This document shows positions 61,570 through 64,000 of a DNA stretch of 64,000 nt, piece by piece (position 1 is the first letter of the stretch; each line of letters begins with the position of its first letter). Origin of the DNA: an uncultured Lachnospiraceae bacterium (GTDB taxonomy: Bacteria; Bacillota; Clostridia; Lachnospirales; Lachnospiraceae); the NCBI GenBank assembly GCA_910587155.1, contig CAJULA010000002.1:1-64000 (forward strand), given 5' to 3'. Below the pieces are notes generated by a model that worked only from the letters and a program-made list of their open reading frames with translations, was not told the DNA's origin and made no database searches. Made by a program: the position numbers and the translations under genes.

Positions 61570-62778
61570 TTATCCCTCTTTCAGGACTTTTTGCAAAGCG
61601 CCGAAAAAGCCCTTCATTTCCTCATAATCCGCATGGTCTCTTACCCGGTACAGAACCTGTTCAAATGTAAGAGAGGCGGCCGCCTTTTTCATCACCGGTA
61701 TTTCCTGTAAAATATCATGAAAGAAAAGTTCTTTTTTCAGTATGTTAAGATACTCCTCAATCATATGCTCCGCACTCTTTTTGGCCTCCTGCTTTTTTTC
61801 ATTGTTGCTGCGGGCCAGCTCCCGGAAATAATCCATCTGACAGAGTTCTCCATATGCCGCCACCTGCCTGTCGATATCCGCCGGCACGGACAGATCCAGG
61901 AACAGGACACGAGGCGGCGCCTCTCCCGCCTCCTGCGCCCGCTCTCTGGCCTGACGCCACTGACGGCTGGAAACCGTATAATGCGGACTGCCGGTAGCGC
62001 TGACAATCACATCACAGCGCCCCATCCAGGCATATCGCTCTTCATAGGGGATCATCACTGCCCCTTCCATGCCGATGACCTGTCCGTCCGCCCCATGACG
62101 TCTGCTTGTGCCGATCAGCGTAATCTCCTTATGTCCTCTTATATTTTTCATCACGCTCCCGCCCGTGGCGCCGGTAATACCGATAATCATGACCTGTGGC
62201 TTTTCCCTCCCCTTGAGAAAGCCCATGATCCTCCCTGCCGCCAGTGTGGCAAGAGACACGGATGTCTTGGACAGGCTGGTGTCTGTCTTGATCCTTTTGG
62301 CACAGGTAATGGCGCTTTTAAAAATCGTATTCAGGGCGAATCCCGTACAGCCTGCTTCCATCGCCTGATAATACGCCGCCTTCACCTGTCCGAGTATTTC
62401 ATCCTCACCCATAACCATGGAATCCACGCCGCAGGCGACCCGGTGCAGATGCCGCAGCGCACCCTCGCCATAGTAGCAGCTTCCATACCGCCGACAAAGT
62501 TCCATGGGAATGCCTCTGGCTGCGCAGACCGCTTCTTCCATCCGCTCCCACCGGCTCACGGCATATGCTTCCCGCGCGCCGTCTTCCCCTTTCGTCTCTT
62601 CCTCCACAAACTGTGTATACAGTTCCATTCGATTACAGGTGGATAAAATGACGCTCTCTGCCAGTTCCCCGCGCTCCCGACATTCCTTAAGAAAAGCGTG
62701 CTGCGCTTCCACGGGAAAGGCAAACCGCTCTCTGATCTCCAGAGGCGCCTTTTTATAGTTGATACTGATTACATACAT
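61570..62778 (-). CDS. hemA: Glutamyl-tRNA reductase
   Basis: About 402 residues. It starts tetrapyrrole synthesis by reducing glutamyl-tRNA to glutamate-1-semialdehyde. Catalytic cysteine in VILSTCNRMELYTQ near residue 48, GVDSMVMGEDEILGQVK, and the NADPH domain VMIIGITGATGGSVMKNI. The ATG at 62787 overlaps the preceding stop; the ATG at 62778 has a better-placed site. Confidence 0.95.
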   Translation of the reverse strand: MYVISINYKKAPLEIRERFAFPVEAQHAFLKECRERGELAESVILSTCNRMELYTQFVEEETKGEDGAREAYAVSRWERMEEAVCAARGIPMELCRRYGSCYYGEGALRHLHRVACGVDSMVMGEDEILGQVKAAYYQAMEAGCTGFALNTIFKSAITCAKRIKTDTSLSKTSVSLATLAAGRIMGFLKGREKPQVMIIGITGATGGSVMKNIRGHKEITLIGTSRRHGADGQVIGMEGAVMIPYEERYAWMGRCDVIVSATGSPHYTVSSRQWRQARERAQEAGEAPPRVLFLDLSVPADIDRQVAAYGELCQMDYFRELARSNNEKKQEAKKSAEHMIEEYLNILKKELFFHDILQEIPVMKKAAASLTFEQVLYRVRDHADYEEMKGFFGALQKVLKEG

Positions 62779-62783
62779 AACAG

Positions 62784-64000
62784 TCATTCCCCGTCTTCCG
62801 GTATCAGAATCGTGGTAAAGTAAGAATTTCGTTCGGTATCTTCGTCCAGCCCCCAGCAGAGCTCCTGCGTCTCCATACCGCAGTCCTTGACCATGGACGA
62901 GCGCTCATACAGGCCCAGTTCCCGAAGCAGCCGTTTCGTCTGGGGCAGATGGCTGCCGCTTTTCATCAGCACCTTGCTGCCGGGGAGCCTGAGGCTCTCT
63001 GCCGTCCCCTCATATCCGGCAGGTATGATATGCAGCGGTCCTGACATGCTGGTGAGACTTCTGCCAAGCGCTGCCGCACAGGCACAGAAGCTGCTGACCC
63101 CGGGCAGCAGTCTCACCTCATAGCCCGCATCCGTAAGCGGCGCTGCCAGATAGGATACCGTAGCATAGATACTCACATCTCCCAGCACTGCCATGCCCAC
63201 ATTTTTTCCCTCATCCAGATACCCTGCGATCTTTTCTGCCAGTGACTGATAGACTTCCCTGCGTTTTTTCTCCTCTCTGGTCATCAAAAAATCCAGATAG
63301 AGAATTTCCTTTTCTTCCATCCCCAGATAATCCGCAGCATGAAACATCTCCCTGATCCGCGTCTCTGCCCGGCGGACAATAGACAGTGCGATCGTATGAT
63401 CCGCCCCTGTCCTGGGCACTGCCAGCACATCACAACGCCGGATACAGTCCGCCGCATCCAGAGTCAGACTGCCGCCCGCCCCCGGGCCCACACTGATACC
63501 GAAAAAGGTGCCGCTCAGACATTTTTTCAGTTTTTTCACATATAACTGCCGAATCTCAGGATATGCTCCCATGCCGTGCAGGACACACGTTGTCTCATAT
63601 CCTCTGGCCGTACAGATCCGCTTCCAGCTCTGTGCATCCTCACCTGCCATATCATGCAGGGCATGTTCCCCGGCCACAAGCATAAACGGCACCAGGCGTA
63701 TCTTCCTGATGCCCTGATCGCCTTCCAGAGCGTCAAGAATCTCTTCCAGAGACGGCACGCCTTCCACCGTGGCCATAAAAATACGCCGCCCCGGCTTTTT
63801 TTCCAGCCGCTTTTCTATCTTTTCATAGGCTCTGTTGGCCTCATGATAGGTGCCATGTCCCATAAAGATGCAGGCTTCGTCCTCGCCGGGAGCAAAGCGC
63901 TCCTTCATCAGACCAACAACCCTGTCATAGTCCTGTTCTGTCAGAAGCAGCGGCTCTCCCACTTTCAGAAACTCAAACTTCCCCCTCCACACATCCACAT
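62784..64000 (-). CDS. cbiK-cbiL: CbiK-CbiL fusion (cobaltochelatase and precorrin-2 C20-methyltransferase), partial
   Basis: The gene runs off the right edge; 404 codons are visible. The first part (to about 165) is the C-terminal half of a CbiK sirohydrochlorin cobaltochelatase: ACIFMGHGTYHEANRAYEKIE, VPFMLVAGEHALHDMAGEDAQSWK. The second part is CbiL/CobI: GISVGPGAGGSLTLDAADCIRRCDVLAVPRTG, then GMAVLGDVSIYATVSYL. It inserts cobalt into sirohydrochlorin and methylates C20 on the anaerobic B12 route. Its stop overlaps hemA's first ATG. Confidence 0.92.
   Translation of the reverse strand, partial: VDVWRGKFEFLKVGEPLLLTEQDYDRVVGLMKERFAPGEDEACIFMGHGTYHEANRAYEKIEKRLEKKPGRRIFMATVEGVPSLEEILDALEGDQGIRKIRLVPFMLVAGEHALHDMAGEDAQSWKRICTARGYETTCVLHGMGAYPEIRQLYVKKLKKCLSGTFFGISVGPGAGGSLTLDAADCIRRCDVLAVPRTGADHTIALSIVRRAETRIREMFHAADYLGMEEKEILYLDFLMTREEKKRREVYQSLAEKIAGYLDEGKNVGMAVLGDVSIYATVSYLAAPLTDAGYEVRLLPGVSSFCACAAALGRSLTSMSGPLHIIPAGYEGTAESLRLPGSKVLMKSGSHLPQTKRLLRELGLYERSSMVKDCGMETQELCWGLDEDTERNSYFTTILIPEDGE

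Overview
The window looks like a chromosome segment from a Gram-positive anaerobe of the class Clostridia, most likely Lachnospiraceae. Evidence: moderate GC, strong AGGAGG-type ribosome sites, a GGGtGRT protein beside a NifU-like scaffold, a TGS-domain nucleoside kinase, Rex, a eukaryotic-type NADP isocitrate dehydrogenase and a bacterial RNase P RNA. No organism name can be proved from the sequence alone. Almost all genes are on the minus strand.

Layout. 1-4 kb: a sugar-type lipoprotein binding protein, a divergent AraC regulator and two small surface proteins of unknown role. 4.2-6.1 kb: an AT-rich patch with the wreck of a ParA ATPase and of an Rpn-type nuclease/transposase. 6.2-11.2 kb: the GGGtGRT/NifU-like pair and a TrpXYZ-like ABC transporter. 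11.3-22 kb: two signalling proteins with degenerate GGDEF domains (one has an intact EAL domain), a hexapeptide-repeat protein, topoisomerase III, a degenerate AAA/DUF234 protein, asd and argH. 22-24 kb (plus strand): a nitrate/sulfonate-type ABC ATPase and permease with no binding protein. 24-33.4 kb: TepA-like protease, YebC, CorC-like CBS protein, lipoprotein metallo-beta-lactamase, mazF-alr-nnrD and Rex. 33.6-37.6 kb: ABC-F protein, icd and a GntR regulator with a clear operator. 37.6-40.5 kb: an intracellular subtilase and a DUF4157 protein with a GHHIIP motif. 40.6-48.8 kb: bfd-like ferredoxin, rnpB, nucleoside kinase, Nif3, trmK, rpoD, dnaG, a perfect 99-bp tandem repeat and dgt. 49.2-53.1 kb: an orphan FliD-like protein, a Ro60/TROVE-like vWA protein preceded by three tandem tRNA-like RNAs, and a PHP protein. 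53.1-64 kb: a CmpB-type membrane protein, a YlmH-like S4 protein, two CobW-type GTPases, a secreted trypsin-like protease and a siroheme/cobalamin precursor operon (hemB, cobA-hemD, hemC, met8-like, hemA, cbiK-cbiL).

The most striking item is at 50.1-52.2 kb. A Ro60-like protein gene lies behind a canonical promoter and three back-to-back RNAs. Each RNA has tRNA acceptor, D and T arms, but the anticodon arm is replaced by a longer region with the same hairpin plus an ACAGCA segment. This is the arrangement expected of a Ro60/Y-RNA (YrlA-like) ribonucleoprotein, apparently with three RNA partners. Other points of interest are the DUF4157/GHHIIP protein, the 99-bp tandem repeat with an open reading frame, and a GGGAGG...TGCGGAACT motif recurring just upstream of argH, nnrD and dnaG.

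The 61-64 kb operon makes uroporphyrinogen III from glutamyl-tRNA and leads it to precorrin-2, siroheme and cobalt-precorrins. The rpoD-dnaG-dgt block is core replication and transcription machinery.
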